The notes: a model not told the origin generated them from the sequence alone. A stretch of 14,546 nt of DNA from Marinagarivorans sp. UBA5868 (GCA_002432095.1 DJFQ01000070.1:652-15197), one strand, 5' to 3'. Numbered from the stretch's first letter, positions 1 to 7,935 are shown. A program made the numbers and translations.

Positions 1-907
1 TGTCGTAATTCGCGGGGATATCAATAATATATTCGCGGTTCTGGTTATTGCTTTGAATTCTGAGCTGAGTTGAAGTCGGTAAGCCGCCATTAACTGAGGT
101 GCCGCCAGCGAGCAATGCTGATCTGCCATCGGTACCGCAGCCTGAGCTTTTTACCGGGGCATTACCTAGTGGATAGTTGCCTGGAACACCTACGGGCACC
201 GTGTCTATAGGTCCCGTATAGGGGCCGATGTGCATCCAATCGAAGTCTACATCGGCAGCGGCACCCACTTTCACACGGATGACTTGGACGCCCTTGGTTA
301 AACGAATTTTGCCGGCTGAAAATGTTTTAAATTCGCCCCAAGCGCTAACTCGCGGCACATCAAATGCCTCGATCAGCACGTTGTCGCACTGCACCACTTG
401 CAGGGTTCGACCGGATTCAACCGCGCCAGCACGAATGGTCACGTCGAACTCACCGTCCTCAGGCACATTGACGGTATATTCCAGCCATTCGCCTACCGTC
501 ATCCAACCTATGGCATAACCTCCTGTGACTTCTTTGATGTCGACATCTGTATCGGTGCGGTAGGCGCCGCCCTCGTTATTACTCGTGGAATCAGAGTATC
601 CAGCGGGATCAAAATTCTCCGCTTCAAGTCTGCCGGGCAAATTGGTGGCGCGGCTTTGATAACCGTCGCTCCCGTTGCCGGGGCAGGATGCATGGACCAC
701 ACCGGAACTGCTCGACGATGAAGAGCTGGAAGATGATGAACTGGATGAGGATGAACTGGATGAAGATGAACTGGAAGACGAGCTGGATGAGGATGAGCTG
801 GACGACGACGAACCTGTCGGATTTGCCCCGCCACAACCAGCGACAGTCAATAGTGACAATACGCAAGCGCTGGCGATTGCCAACTTTGCCGTGTATACAG
901 TTTTCAT
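1..907 (-). CDS. Poly-Ser lipoprotein with CBM6 and start of a CE1-like esterase domain (partial)
   Basis: The frame is open from ATG at 907 to the window edge (302 codons, no stop), so the C-terminal part is missing. Residues 1-25 form a lipoprotein signal ending in the lipobox VAGC, with Cys25 as the predicted lipidated residue. Residues about 33-69 are almost pure serine, the linker style of Cellvibrio secreted enzymes. Residues about 90-226 match CBM6: GRLEAENFD near the start, an N-GG-YR stretch, GWMTVGEWLEYTV in the middle and DFDWMHIG at the end; this family binds xylan or beta-glucan. After a Gly/Pro-rich spacer, the last 50 residues contain SSGCG and REYIIDIPANYD, which resemble the beginning of CE1/LpqC-type feruloyl or acetylxylan esterases. 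The catalytic Ser, Asp and His would lie beyond the edge, so the esterase call is inference. An AGAGAGG ribosome site lies a few bases before the ATG. Likely role: surface-bound removal of ester groups from xylan. Confidence 0.8.
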   Translation of the reverse strand, partial: MKTVYTAKLAIASACVLSLLTVAGCGGANPTGSSSSSSSSSSSSSSSSSSSSSSSSSSSSSSSSSSSSGVVHASCPGNGSDGYQSRATNLPGRLEAENFDPAGYSDSTSNNEGGAYRTDTDVDIKEVTGGYAIGWMTVGEWLEYTVNVPEDGEFDVTIRAGAVESGRTLQVVQCDNVLIEAFDVPRVSAWGEFKTFSAGKIRLTKGVQVIRVKVGAAADVDFDWMHIGPYTGPIDTVPVGVPGNYPLGNAPVKSSGCGTDGRSALLAGGTSVNGGLPTSTQLRIQSNNQNREYIIDIPANYD

Positions 908-923
908 GCAGCCTCTCTCTTTA

Positions 924-977
924 TTGTTAGATGACTTTGTATTACTAGATGACCATGTATTGCTCGATGACCTTGCA
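924..977 (-). repeat. Three tandem 18-bp repeats upstream of the CBM6 lipoprotein gene
   Basis: Three head-to-tail 18-bp units lie at 924-941, 942-959 and 960-977 with no gap. Read on the minus strand they are TGCAAGGTCATCGAGCAA, TACATGGTCATCTAGTAA and TACAAAGTCATCTAACAA, with GTCATC invariant. The array ends 16 bp before the start codon at 907, so it lies in the leader or promoter of the lipoprotein gene. It could be a multi-site operator or a leader-RNA element. The rest of this 244-bp gap (978-1151) shows no gene; a related AAGGTCAATC sits on the plus strand at 1061-1070. Confidence 0.75.
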
Positions 978-1151
978 CGATTTAGCCTTTCGTTTAATTA
1001 AGCGGCGTTGCATCTCGCTATTTGAACTGCCAAGAAACGGGTGCGGCCAAAAGGCTTAACAAGGTCAATCTTTACTTATTTCAGCAGGGAGCATATCGGG
1101 AGGGCGCAAAAATATGTGCGCTATTAGTTATACAATAATAGAAAGTTCGAT

Positions 1152-2516
1152 TTGTATAAGAAATTTAGTGCACTTGGTCACAGCACTTTTTCAATGCATT
1201 CGTTTAGGCGCGGTGACCAACTTGAAACACAAGATGGTTGGTCGCGAACGAATACTTATTCGCCAATAGACATACAGGTGCGCTGGGTGCTGCTGATATT
1301 TAATTTTTGCTTTTTGGTATTAGCCATATGCGGTTGGTATCGCTCACCGGCGGTCGGCGGAATTCGTGGGATTTGGTTTGCCATGAGTCTTTTGCCGGCG
1401 GAGCTGCCGTGGGCATTTGCGTTGATTCAATTGATTGGCAGCACATTGTTGTTGCTGTTCTTTTCACAACAATCTTGGGTGTTGGTGCTCGCCGGCATTG
1501 CACAATTTATCTCACTTTGGTTGTGGCACAGGTCGCATAAGCGCACTTTTGCCGCAGAGAAATCTTTATTCAATGCATTACAGGATTTGCCGACGGTAGT
1601 GCGCACTGCTGGCGGTTTAATTGCTTCGCCAGCGGAACAATTTCAACAGCACGCAAAAGATGCAATCACAAGCAGAGAATGGCTCCGGCCCTTCTCGTAT
1701 AGTCGGCAAGGAGTGGAAAGACTGGCCAATATTCGCTACGGGGAGCATCCGCGTTTGCAATTGGATATTTATCGGCCGACTATTTTGCCTGCACAACCGG
1801 CACCCGTATTGCTGCATATTCACGGCGGTGGCTGGATAATGGGAAATAAACATCAGCAGGCTCAACCACTTCTTCGACACATGGCAGTGCGCGGCTGGAT
1901 CTGCGTCGATATTAATTACCGCCTGGCGCCCCGCTATCGATACCCCGAGTGTTTGCTTGATGCCAAGAGAGCATTAGCTTGGATAAAACGGGAAATAGCT
2001 GGATACGGCGGAAACCCCGCTTTTGTCGCAGTTACAGGCGGTTCCGCCGGAGGTCATTTGGCGGCGATGATGGCATTAACGGCCAATGCTCCCGTATTGC
2101 AACCGGATTTTGTGGAAGCGGATACCCGTGTTCAGGCAGCTGTGTTGATGTACGGTGCTTATGATTTTACCAACAGTAATTCCAATTGGGCCGGCGCCTC
2201 TCTCGAACGCTATCTGCGTAGATTCGTTATGTCGCCGGACAGCCAAACACCGTATTGGCGGGACGCTTCGCCAAAATTTAATTTAAGTGCAGCCATACCG
2301 CCGATATTCGCCATTCACGGTTCTAATGATGCTTTGATATTTGTAGAGGACGCGCGGGATTTTGTTACCAGCGCAAAGACAATCAGTTCCGCCCCGGTAA
2401 TCTACGCCGAGCTGGATGGCGCACAACACGGCTTTGATTTATTTCATAGCGTGCGAACGGAATTGTCGATTAGAGCGGTGGAGCAGTTCTTGGAATTTTC
2501 TCTTCATTCCAAATGA
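1152..2516 (+). CDS. Membrane-anchored HSL-family alpha/beta hydrolase (carboxylesterase)
   Basis: The predicted 454-residue protein has an N-terminal membrane region followed by an esterase domain. Hydrophobic segments lie at about residues 43-63, 72-105 (probably two helices) and 108-125. The catalytic domain carries the HGGGW oxyanion motif at residue 224, the nucleophile elbow GGSAGG with Ser298, the acid in GSNDA (Asp393) and His426 in QHGFD, a complete HSL/BD-FAE type triad. Membrane helices before an HSL domain recall mycobacterial LipM/LipQ-like proteins, but the substrate cannot be told. The start is uncertain: 1152 is TTG without a visible ribosome site, and the first in-frame ATG is at 1194 (residue 15), also without one. 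Both keep all domains. It is transcribed divergently from the CBM6 lipoprotein gene and followed after 142 bp by a cupin gene. Activity on plant-wall esters is possible but not shown. Confidence 0.85.
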   Translation: MYKKFSALGHSTFSMHSFRRGDQLETQDGWSRTNTYSPIDIQVRWVLLIFNFCFLVLAICGWYRSPAVGGIRGIWFAMSLLPAELPWAFALIQLIGSTLLLLFFSQQSWVLVLAGIAQFISLWLWHRSHKRTFAAEKSLFNALQDLPTVVRTAGGLIASPAEQFQQHAKDAITSREWLRPFSYSRQGVERLANIRYGEHPRLQLDIYRPTILPAQPAPVLLHIHGGGWIMGNKHQQAQPLLRHMAVRGWICVDINYRLAPRYRYPECLLDAKRALAWIKREIAGYGGNPAFVAVTGGSAGGHLAAMMALTANAPVLQPDFVEADTRVQAAVLMYGAYDFTNSNSNWAGASLERYLRRFVMSPDSQTPYWRDASPKFNLSAAIPPIFAIHGSNDALIFVEDARDFVTSAKTISSAPVIYAELDGAQHGFDLFHSVRTELSIRAVEQFLEFSLHSK

Positions 2517-2603
2517 AAGAAGAGCTCAATCCTCGCATAGCGCGCAACTGCACAAAGGAAACTAACCCGGCACACACCAGCCACATAGGCGACACCGAAA
2601 TAG

Positions 2604-2624
2604 CGAAGCGGATTTCCCGCTTCG
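2604..2624. other. Perfect 8-bp hairpin between the hydrolase and cupin genes
   Basis: CGAAGCGG (2604-2611) and CCGCTTCG (2617-2624) are perfect complements around a 5-nt loop ATTTC. No T-run follows on either strand, so it is not a standard intrinsic terminator. It could stabilise the 3' end of the hydrolase mRNA or sit in the cupin leader. Confidence 0.45.
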
Positions 2625-2658
2625 ATCACCTTCCAAAATAAAAAAGGTTTCCACAAAT

Positions 2659-3078
2659 ATGAACTCGGAAAAAAGACAACCGATATTCCTATCACCAGAT
2701 CAAGGTCGCTCCTATTCCATGGGTACGATGTCAGCGATATTCAAAGCCGATGGAAAAGAATCCGCCGGCAAATATTCCATCTCTGAATGGTGGCTGGAGC
2801 CTTACTCAAAAGGGCCGGGTGCTCACAGTCATGAGGAAGACGATGTATTTTTTGTGATTGAAGGGGTAATGACTTTTCTTATTGGCGATACGTGGACAGA
2901 GGCACCCAAAGGAAGTTTCGTTCTCGCACCCGGCGGAACAACGCACGATTTTGAGAATAGAAGCGGGACTCGCGCGGGCGTGTTGAATATATCCGTTCCA
3001 GGCAATTTCGAGCAGCATATGCCGCAGATCGTTTCCTGGTTTGAACAACATCCGTTAGGGAAAGTTGATGGCCGTTAA
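2659..3078 (+). CDS. Small single-domain cupin protein
   Basis: A 139-residue protein made almost entirely of one cupin_2 beta-barrel. Motif 1 runs from Gly54 with His56 and His58; the position where the canonical Glu is expected holds Asp62, and Gly69 closes the motif. Motif 2 matches the consensus exactly: Gly85, Pro91-Gly-Gly93, His96 and Asn100. His56, His58 and His96 are therefore probable metal ligands. No signal peptide is seen, so it is probably cytoplasmic. Small cupins like this include dioxygenases, isomerases and non-enzymatic ligand binders, and the sequence does not decide between them. The ribosome site is poor (AAGG about 12 nt before ATG). It lies 142 bp after the hydrolase gene on the same strand and converges with the GH62 gene. 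The context gives no function. Confidence 0.8.
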   Translation: MNSEKRQPIFLSPDQGRSYSMGTMSAIFKADGKESAGKYSISEWWLEPYSKGPGAHSHEEDDVFFVIEGVMTFLIGDTWTEAPKGSFVLAPGGTTHDFENRSGTRAGVLNISVPGNFEQHMPQIVSWFEQHPLGKVDGR

Positions 3079-3160
3079 ATATTTCATCGATTTTATTTAA
3101 GAGGACTTTGTCACCGAAGAACGGGCCATCCAGAGAGCAGTATCTTTAAATTTATCGGGG

Positions 3161-3188
3161 AATAAAAAAGGGCCGCTAAGCGGCCCTT
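3161..3188 (-). terminator. Intrinsic terminator of the GH62 gene
   Basis: The sequence 3168-3188 is a near-perfect palindrome, AAGGGCCGCT / AGCGGCCCTT around one base. Read on the minus strand it is followed by a run of six T (3164-3169) and TATT. It lies 22 bp after the GH62 stop. On the plus strand no T-run follows, so it would act only weakly for the convergent cupin gene. Confidence 0.92.
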
Positions 3189-3210
3189 GTCGATGACAAT
3201 CAAGAACGAA

Positions 3211-4899
3211 TTATTGCGCGGTCAACAAACCCAATCTGTAAGGTCTGGCGTTGTAGGAACCTGTGAAACCGCTCAAATTAACGCCCTGATAGAGGAACTT
3301 CATGTTGCAGGCGTCGATTTCCATTTTCTCGTCGTAGCCGTCGCGGATCATTTCGCCGTGGCTGATTTGTTGCGTCCACTGCCCACCGGGGAAGGTAGTA
3401 TTGTTCAGACCGGCAAATGGCGCGTTTTCGGTGGTCAGGTGAGCCTGCCATGGGCCGTCGAGACTGGTGGATGTCCATGAGCGATATAGACGTCGGCCTT
3501 CCGCAGCACCCCAACCTTCAACTTGCAACAGGTATTTGTTGGTGCCTTTGATTTTGTAGACGTTGCCCGCTTCGAACAAAATACTCTGTCCACCGGTGCC
3601 CGGCACATTGGCCACTTTCACTTGGTTAACATCGAACCGTGGGAAGTTGGCAATGGTAGTCTTCACGTAATACATTTTGCCGTCATCTTTGAAGAAGTAG
3701 AGATAGCAGTTGGCATCATCACAAATCACCCAATAATCCAATGCGCCGCCGTGATCATTATTACCTGGCCACAAGGTAGTCGGAGCTGCCCAGCTGCTGG
3801 GGTTTTCGATATTGGTGGAGGTGGTATATTTCGCCGGCCACTGGGTAAAGATGTACCAGCGGTTTTGCGGACGGAAATAAAACACTTGTGGTGCAACCGT
3901 TGAGCTGCCGCCGGGTGAGAACGCTTGATAGGTCCCGGAAGCCGCCTGATTAAAATCAGTGAAGCTGGTGTACATGGAGCGGTAACTGCCCTGCCCACTG
4001 GTGTTCCACACAGTCGCAAACACGTGGTATTTGTTGTTGTAGTAAACGATGGACGGGTCTTTTACTGAGGCGTCACCATTTCTCGGTCCTACAATCGCAC
4101 CGGTTGAAGTCCAGCGAATGCTGCTGGGCAGATCACAGAATTCCGGCTCTGGCGGCTCTTCAAATTTACCGCCGGCATTGGAATAAATGGCAAATCCGCT
4201 AATGGTGGCGTTGTCAATTTCACCGGTGAGTTCGATCGTCAGGGATTTATCCGCCACCATTACAGTAGGCACTACGACGTCGTAAGCGGTGTCATGTCCA
4301 ACGTCTGCGTAAAGGTCATGGCTCTGCAATACCGGTTGGCCTTCGACTGTCACATTAAATAGACGCGCACCTTCGGCGGTTTGGTACATTTCAACAAAAT
4401 GCAGGCGGATGCTGTAGGTGGAATTAGTAACGGGGATTTCGTATTTGTAGCTGCCATAGCGCTCGGTTTGATAGAGCGTGCCGGGGTTGGCGCCGGTGAT
4501 CGGATCGGTAGTGGAGTTTGCCGTTCCACCATTGGAAAATCGATCCGCTTGATACTGAACATTGTTCAGCGAGGTCGCAGGGCCCCCGGCATTTACCGCA
4601 TACACCAATGTCGATCCGGCGGGAATGGAACCCGAACTGGAAGATGATGACGAGGATGATGATGACGACGAGGAGCTGCTGCTCGATGAACTCGAACTGC
4701 TGGAGCTGGACGAGCTGTTGGAGCTGGATGAGGAGCTGCTCGAGGATGACGAGCTGCTGGAGCTAGGCGTTGGCGTAGTGCCTCCGCCACATCCGGTCAT
4801 CAAGCCAGCAAAAATAAGAGGCAGCGTGCCGAGTTTGGCAATGTGCGCAATAGAGTGAAATCTATCCCGCGGATTCTGGAGCAGAGTTTGGATATTCAT
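3211..4899 (-). CDS. GH62 alpha-L-arabinofuranosidase lipoprotein with malectin-like module
   Basis: The 562-residue protein is predicted to remove L-arabinofuranose side chains from arabinoxylan or arabinan at the cell surface. The ATG at 4899 is preferred over an in-frame TTG at 4911 because GGAAAG lies just before it. The signal peptide ends at Cys37 (LMTGC, an acceptable but not ideal lipobox). Residues about 46-90 are serine with a single Asn. Residues about 96-245 look like a malectin/CBM57-type beta-sandwich (VYAVNAGG near its start, then RLHFVEMY). Residues about 255-560 match GH62 throughout, from LPSSIRWTSTG to PYRLGLLT. The three family residues are visible: Asp281 (VKDPS, base), Asp388 (ALDYWV, modulator) and Glu516 (SHGEMIR, acid). 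It has its own terminator and probably its own promoter. GH62 is uncommon in bacteria, being known mainly from fungi, actinomycetes and Cellvibrio-like species. The family call is firm; the malectin call is moderate. Confidence 0.92.
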   Translation of the reverse strand: MNIQTLLQNPRDRFHSIAHIAKLGTLPLIFAGLMTGCGGGTTPTPSSSSSSSSSSSSSSSNSSSSSSSSSSSSSSSSSSSSSSSSSSSSGSIPAGSTLVYAVNAGGPATSLNNVQYQADRFSNGGTANSTTDPITGANPGTLYQTERYGSYKYEIPVTNSTYSIRLHFVEMYQTAEGARLFNVTVEGQPVLQSHDLYADVGHDTAYDVVVPTVMVADKSLTIELTGEIDNATISGFAIYSNAGGKFEEPPEPEFCDLPSSIRWTSTGAIVGPRNGDASVKDPSIVYYNNKYHVFATVWNTSGQGSYRSMYTSFTDFNQAASGTYQAFSPGGSSTVAPQVFYFRPQNRWYIFTQWPAKYTTSTNIENPSSWAAPTTLWPGNNDHGGALDYWVICDDANCYLYFFKDDGKMYYVKTTIANFPRFDVNQVKVANVPGTGGQSILFEAGNVYKIKGTNKYLLQVEGWGAAEGRRLYRSWTSTSLDGPWQAHLTTENAPFAGLNNTTFPGGQWTQQISHGEMIRDGYDEKMEIDACNMKFLYQGVNLSGFTGSYNARPYRLGLLTAQ

Positions 4900-5100
4900 G
4901 AGTCTTTCCAAGCCGAGGATTGGCGAAAGTTGGTCGTTTTATTATCTGAGCGTGTAGCCCGGGATGACCATTCATCGCCTACCGAGCGGAGGTCCTATGA
5001 CGCACCACTCAACCGAACAATCATCACCCTCCTCATTATTTCATAAGATAATATTATTAATTGAGAAGCATCTAACAAAATCGCCGGTACTAGTAACCGA
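4900..5100 (-). promoter_or_regulatory. Candidate promoter/leader region of the GH62 gene
   Basis: This is the only upstream space for GH62, between its ATG and the GH3 terminator. An AT-rich stretch on the minus strand offers TTGTTA (about 5072-5077) and TAATAT about 16 nt further on as a weak -35/-10 pair. Just upstream, GGTACTAGTAACC (5086-5098) is an imperfect palindrome around ACTAGT. Downstream, a strong AGGAGGGTG ribosome site precedes a nine-codon mini-ORF (5024-4995, MIVRLSGAS). All are visible patterns; their function is inference. Confidence 0.3.
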
Positions 5101-5116
5101 TTACAACCGCAACATG

Positions 5117-5143
5117 AAAAAAAGGGGCGACATATGTCACCCC
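5117..5143 (-). terminator. Intrinsic terminator of the GH3 gene
   Basis: On the minus strand GGGGTGAC, loop ATAT and GTCGCCCC form an 8-bp stem (5124-5143, one G-T pair), followed directly by a run of seven T (5117-5123). It lies 22 bp after the GH3 stop codon. Confidence 0.92.
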
Positions 5144-5165
5144 CTTATGCCAAGCCTGATCCCTG

Positions 5166-7844
5166 TTACAGCGCTTTTGCTTTGGTGACCACCAGTTCCG
5201 CCTTTATACCAGCCGCTGGGTGCAAGCCCTCTCGCTGCTCCGGCTGACCGCCGCCGACCCAAATGGCAACTTTGCCGGCTGCCAAACTACGCTGGCCGTT
5301 TTGATCAACGGTGCTCAGGCTCCGATCATCCAGTTCGAAGGTCACTTTTTCGCTTCTGCCTTTGGCGATATAGATACGCTTAAAAGCGACCAACGTGCGG
5401 ATGGGGGCCCCCTTCACCTCGGGATGGGACACATACAGCTGCACCACTTCGTCGGCATCCACCGCACCGGTATTGGTCACATTGACGGATACTGTGACTT
5501 TGTCTGTTCCGCGCCATTGCCGGGGCGAAACTTTTACGCCGTCATAACGGAATTCACTGTAAGAAAGCCCATAACCGAAGGGATAAAGAACCTCGCCGGT
5601 GTGGTAACGATAGGTGCGGTTTGCCATGGAGTAATCGCTAAATGGCGGCAGTTGTTCCAGCGAGCGGTAAAAGGTGACTGGCAGACGGCCCGCTGGGCTG
5701 AAGTCGCCAGCGAGCGCACCGGCAACCGCTTCACCACCCTGCCCGCCTGGATACCAGGCCTCAATGATGGCGGTTGCCGATTTGTCTTCTTCGTTAACCG
5801 CCAATGCACTGCCATTCATCAGCACTACAATCACTGGTTTGCCAATGGCGTAAAGCTTTTGCAGCAACTCTCGCTGTACTTGGGGAAGGGCCAGATCGGT
5901 GCGGTCGCCACCGGTAAATCCAGGCAATGGCACCGGCATTTCCTCGCCTTCCACTTGCGCAGTTAAACCGCCGACAAACACCACCGCATCCGCCGCCTGG
6001 GCAGCGGCCAGCGCATCATTTGCGCCGGGATTGGACGGTAGGCTCCACGCCAGTTTTTCGTCGCCCTGTTCACCGCGCTGAAACGCTTCGATTTTCAAAC
6101 GATAGGTTTTTCCCGCTTGCATATTCACGGTGCCGCTGGCGATCACCGGTCGCCAGTCCACATTCCAGGCGTCGATCACCAATTTGTTATCAACCCAAAT
6201 GCGGTAGCCGCCATCGGCAATGTAGCGCATGGAATAGGTGCCGCTTTCCGGTGCTTTTAGATAACCCTCCCAACGCACGGCGCCACTGGCCACTTCGTTT
6301 TTCCACTGAATTTTTGCCGCCGGATCTTTTTGTTTTTTCAGCGGTTTGCCTTCATAGGTTTTGTCCGCGTAATACTCCGCATTCAAACCCTGCTTGCGAC
6401 ATTTGGCATCGAGACAAAATGCATCGTTCGGCACTGGCGTCTGCACCGGGTCCAACAAGCCGGCGCCCTGGGCATAGCGAATATTCGCCTCGCCAAAACG
6501 TGCCCGCATGCCGTTGAGAATCGTCACTGGCGCAGATGGCGTACCGTTATAGTTACCCACCAGGGCATCCACGCTGTCGGCATTGGGACCAACCACCGCA
6601 ATAGTTTTTACCGTGGATTTAAACGGCAAAAATCCATCCTGATTTTTCAATAAAACCAGCGATTTTTCCGCCAGAGTGCGATTGATTGCGCGGTGCTCGT
6701 CAGTGTCATTCTCACTGGAGGTAATATTCGGGAACACCATCGGCCGCGGATCGAATTGGCCGAGTTGCATTCTCGCGGTAAATAGGCGAACGAGTGATTG
6801 ATCAATTTGCGCTTCGGAAATCAAACCTTTTTGTATTGCGCTGCGAATATGGTCGGCTTCATTGGCCTCGCCGCAGATTAAATCCATGCCGCCTTCAAAC
6901 ACCGCTTTAATTCCTTCTTCCGGTGTTTTGGTGTAGCCGTGATTTTTTTCGTGATAAACGTCGTAAACCGCGCCGCAGTCGGAAACCACAAAACCTTTAA
7001 ATCCCCACTGCTCACGTAACACATCTTCCATCAAAAATTCGCTGGCGCACGCTGGCACGCCGTCGACAGAGTTGTAGGCGCACATAATGGATTGCGCTTC
7101 GCCTTCAATTACCGTTGCACGAAACGCCGGTAAATAGGTTTCTTCCAAATCTTTGCGGCTGGGGTGAATGTCATCTCGATGACGGCTGGCCTCGGGGCCG
7201 CTGTGGACCGCATAGTGTTTCGGCGTCGCCACGGTTTTTAAATACCGCGAATCGTCGCCCTGTAAACCTTTAACAAAAGCAACGCCAAGTCGGGAAGTCA
7301 AATGGGGATCTTCACCATAGGTTTCTTGGCCGCGCCCCCAGCGTGGGTCACGGAAAATATTAATATTGGGTGACCACACCGTCAGCCCGCCAAACCAGTC
7401 GGAACCACCGAATCGGTGCTGGTTGGCATAGTGTTTTGCGCGGAATTCTGTGCTGATCACATCCGCAACCTGGAACATCAACGGCTCGTCCCACGCGGCT
7501 GCCATGCCAATTGCCTGGGGAAATACCGTGGCCTCGCCGACGGCCGCCACACCGTGTAATCCCTCGTTCCACCAGTTGTATTCCCGCACCCCCAAGCGCG
7601 GAATCGCTGGTGCATCATTAATTAACTGCGGAATTTTTTCATCCAGCGTCATGCGAGCAACCAGATCTTTCGCGCGTTCAGCAAAATCCAGCGAGGTGTC
7701 TTTGTAGGGTGGCAGGGGCTCTTCCGCGGCGTGGGCCGGAGCAATCAAAAATGCAGCCAGCAGCATGGCTGACAAACAGCGTTTTACCGGGAGTCTTTTT
7801 TGCGTGAAAAAAAGATCACCTGTTACGCGCATTGGTTGAGTCAT
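5166..7844 (-). CDS. Exported GH3 glycoside hydrolase with PA14 insert, beta-xylosidase type
   Basis: The 892-residue protein belongs to glycoside hydrolase family 3. A signal peptide ends near residue 39 (APAHA before AEEPLP); no lipobox Cys follows, so it is probably periplasmic or secreted. The N-terminal TIM-barrel domain includes NWWNEGLHGVA (90-100), typical of the plant and bacterial xylosidase/arabinosidase branch, PKHYAVHSGPE (209-218), and the nucleophile Asp289 in FVVSDCGAV. The second domain follows from about residue 385 and is interrupted by a PA14 module at about 487-605 (LNAEYYADK at its start). The segment VEGEEMP (631-637) is the likely region of the acid/base Glu. A fibronectin III-like domain covers about 770-880. 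Substrate is probably xylo- or arabino-oligosaccharide, but beta-glucosidases share this architecture. The start at 7844 has a weak ribosome site; ATG at codon 5 is an alternative. The upstream gene ends 131 bp away with a terminator between. Confidence 0.93.
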   Translation of the reverse strand: MTQPMRVTGDLFFTQKRLPVKRCLSAMLLAAFLIAPAHAAEEPLPPYKDTSLDFAERAKDLVARMTLDEKIPQLINDAPAIPRLGVREYNWWNEGLHGVAAVGEATVFPQAIGMAAAWDEPLMFQVADVISTEFRAKHYANQHRFGGSDWFGGLTVWSPNINIFRDPRWGRGQETYGEDPHLTSRLGVAFVKGLQGDDSRYLKTVATPKHYAVHSGPEASRHRDDIHPSRKDLEETYLPAFRATVIEGEAQSIMCAYNSVDGVPACASEFLMEDVLREQWGFKGFVVSDCGAVYDVYHEKNHGYTKTPEEGIKAVFEGGMDLICGEANEADHIRSAIQKGLISEAQIDQSLVRLFTARMQLGQFDPRPMVFPNITSSENDTDEHRAINRTLAEKSLVLLKNQDGFLPFKSTVKTIAVVGPNADSVDALVGNYNGTPSAPVTILNGMRARFGEANIRYAQGAGLLDPVQTPVPNDAFCLDAKCRKQGLNAEYYADKTYEGKPLKKQKDPAAKIQWKNEVASGAVRWEGYLKAPESGTYSMRYIADGGYRIWVDNKLVIDAWNVDWRPVIASGTVNMQAGKTYRLKIEAFQRGEQGDEKLAWSLPSNPGANDALAAAQAADAVVFVGGLTAQVEGEEMPVPLPGFTGGDRTDLALPQVQRELLQKLYAIGKPVIVVLMNGSALAVNEEDKSATAIIEAWYPGGQGGEAVAGALAGDFSPAGRLPVTFYRSLEQLPPFSDYSMANRTYRYHTGEVLYPFGYGLSYSEFRYDGVKVSPRQWRGTDKVTVSVNVTNTGAVDADEVVQLYVSHPEVKGAPIRTLVAFKRIYIAKGRSEKVTFELDDRSLSTVDQNGQRSLAAGKVAIWVGGGQPEQREGLHPAAGIKAELVVTKAKAL

Positions 7845-7875
7845 GTGAAGATCCAGATTTCAAAGTGGAGGGCAT

Positions 7876-7914
7876 AAAAAACAAATGCCTGTCGGATCGT
7901 AAAACCCGACAGGC
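7876..7914 (-). terminator. Intrinsic terminator between the lipoprotein esterase and GH3 genes
   Basis: GCCTGTCGG (7887-7895) and CCGACAGGC (7906-7914) form a perfect 9-bp stem around a 10-nt loop. On the minus strand the stem is followed by ATTTG and then a run of six T (7876-7881). It ends only about 30 nt before the GH3 start codon, leaving little room for a separate GH3 promoter. Confidence 0.88.
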
Positions 7915-7935
7915 CCTTAAGAATTCACTCCCCAT

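Noticed and set aside
675..1001. Acidic Asp/Glu/Leu-rich ORF on the plus strand
   Set aside because: It is the antisense image of the poly-serine linker of the lipoprotein gene; similar acidic ORFs at 4562-4858 and basic ones at 8752-8943 have the same cause.
1114..1269. Plus-strand ORF of about 51 codons starting at ATG 1114, out of frame with the membrane hydrolase
   Set aside because: A GGGAGGG stretch lies upstream, but the product has no domain and overlaps the hydrolase N-terminus; it only adds doubt about the exact hydrolase start.
2504..2695. 63-residue hydrophobic ORF on the minus strand
   Set aside because: It overlaps the ends of two supported plus-strand genes, has no ribosome site and covers the hairpin region.
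5220..5966. 248-residue ORF antisense to GH3
   Set aside because: It lies wholly within the well-supported GH3 gene and shows no recognisable domain or ribosome site.
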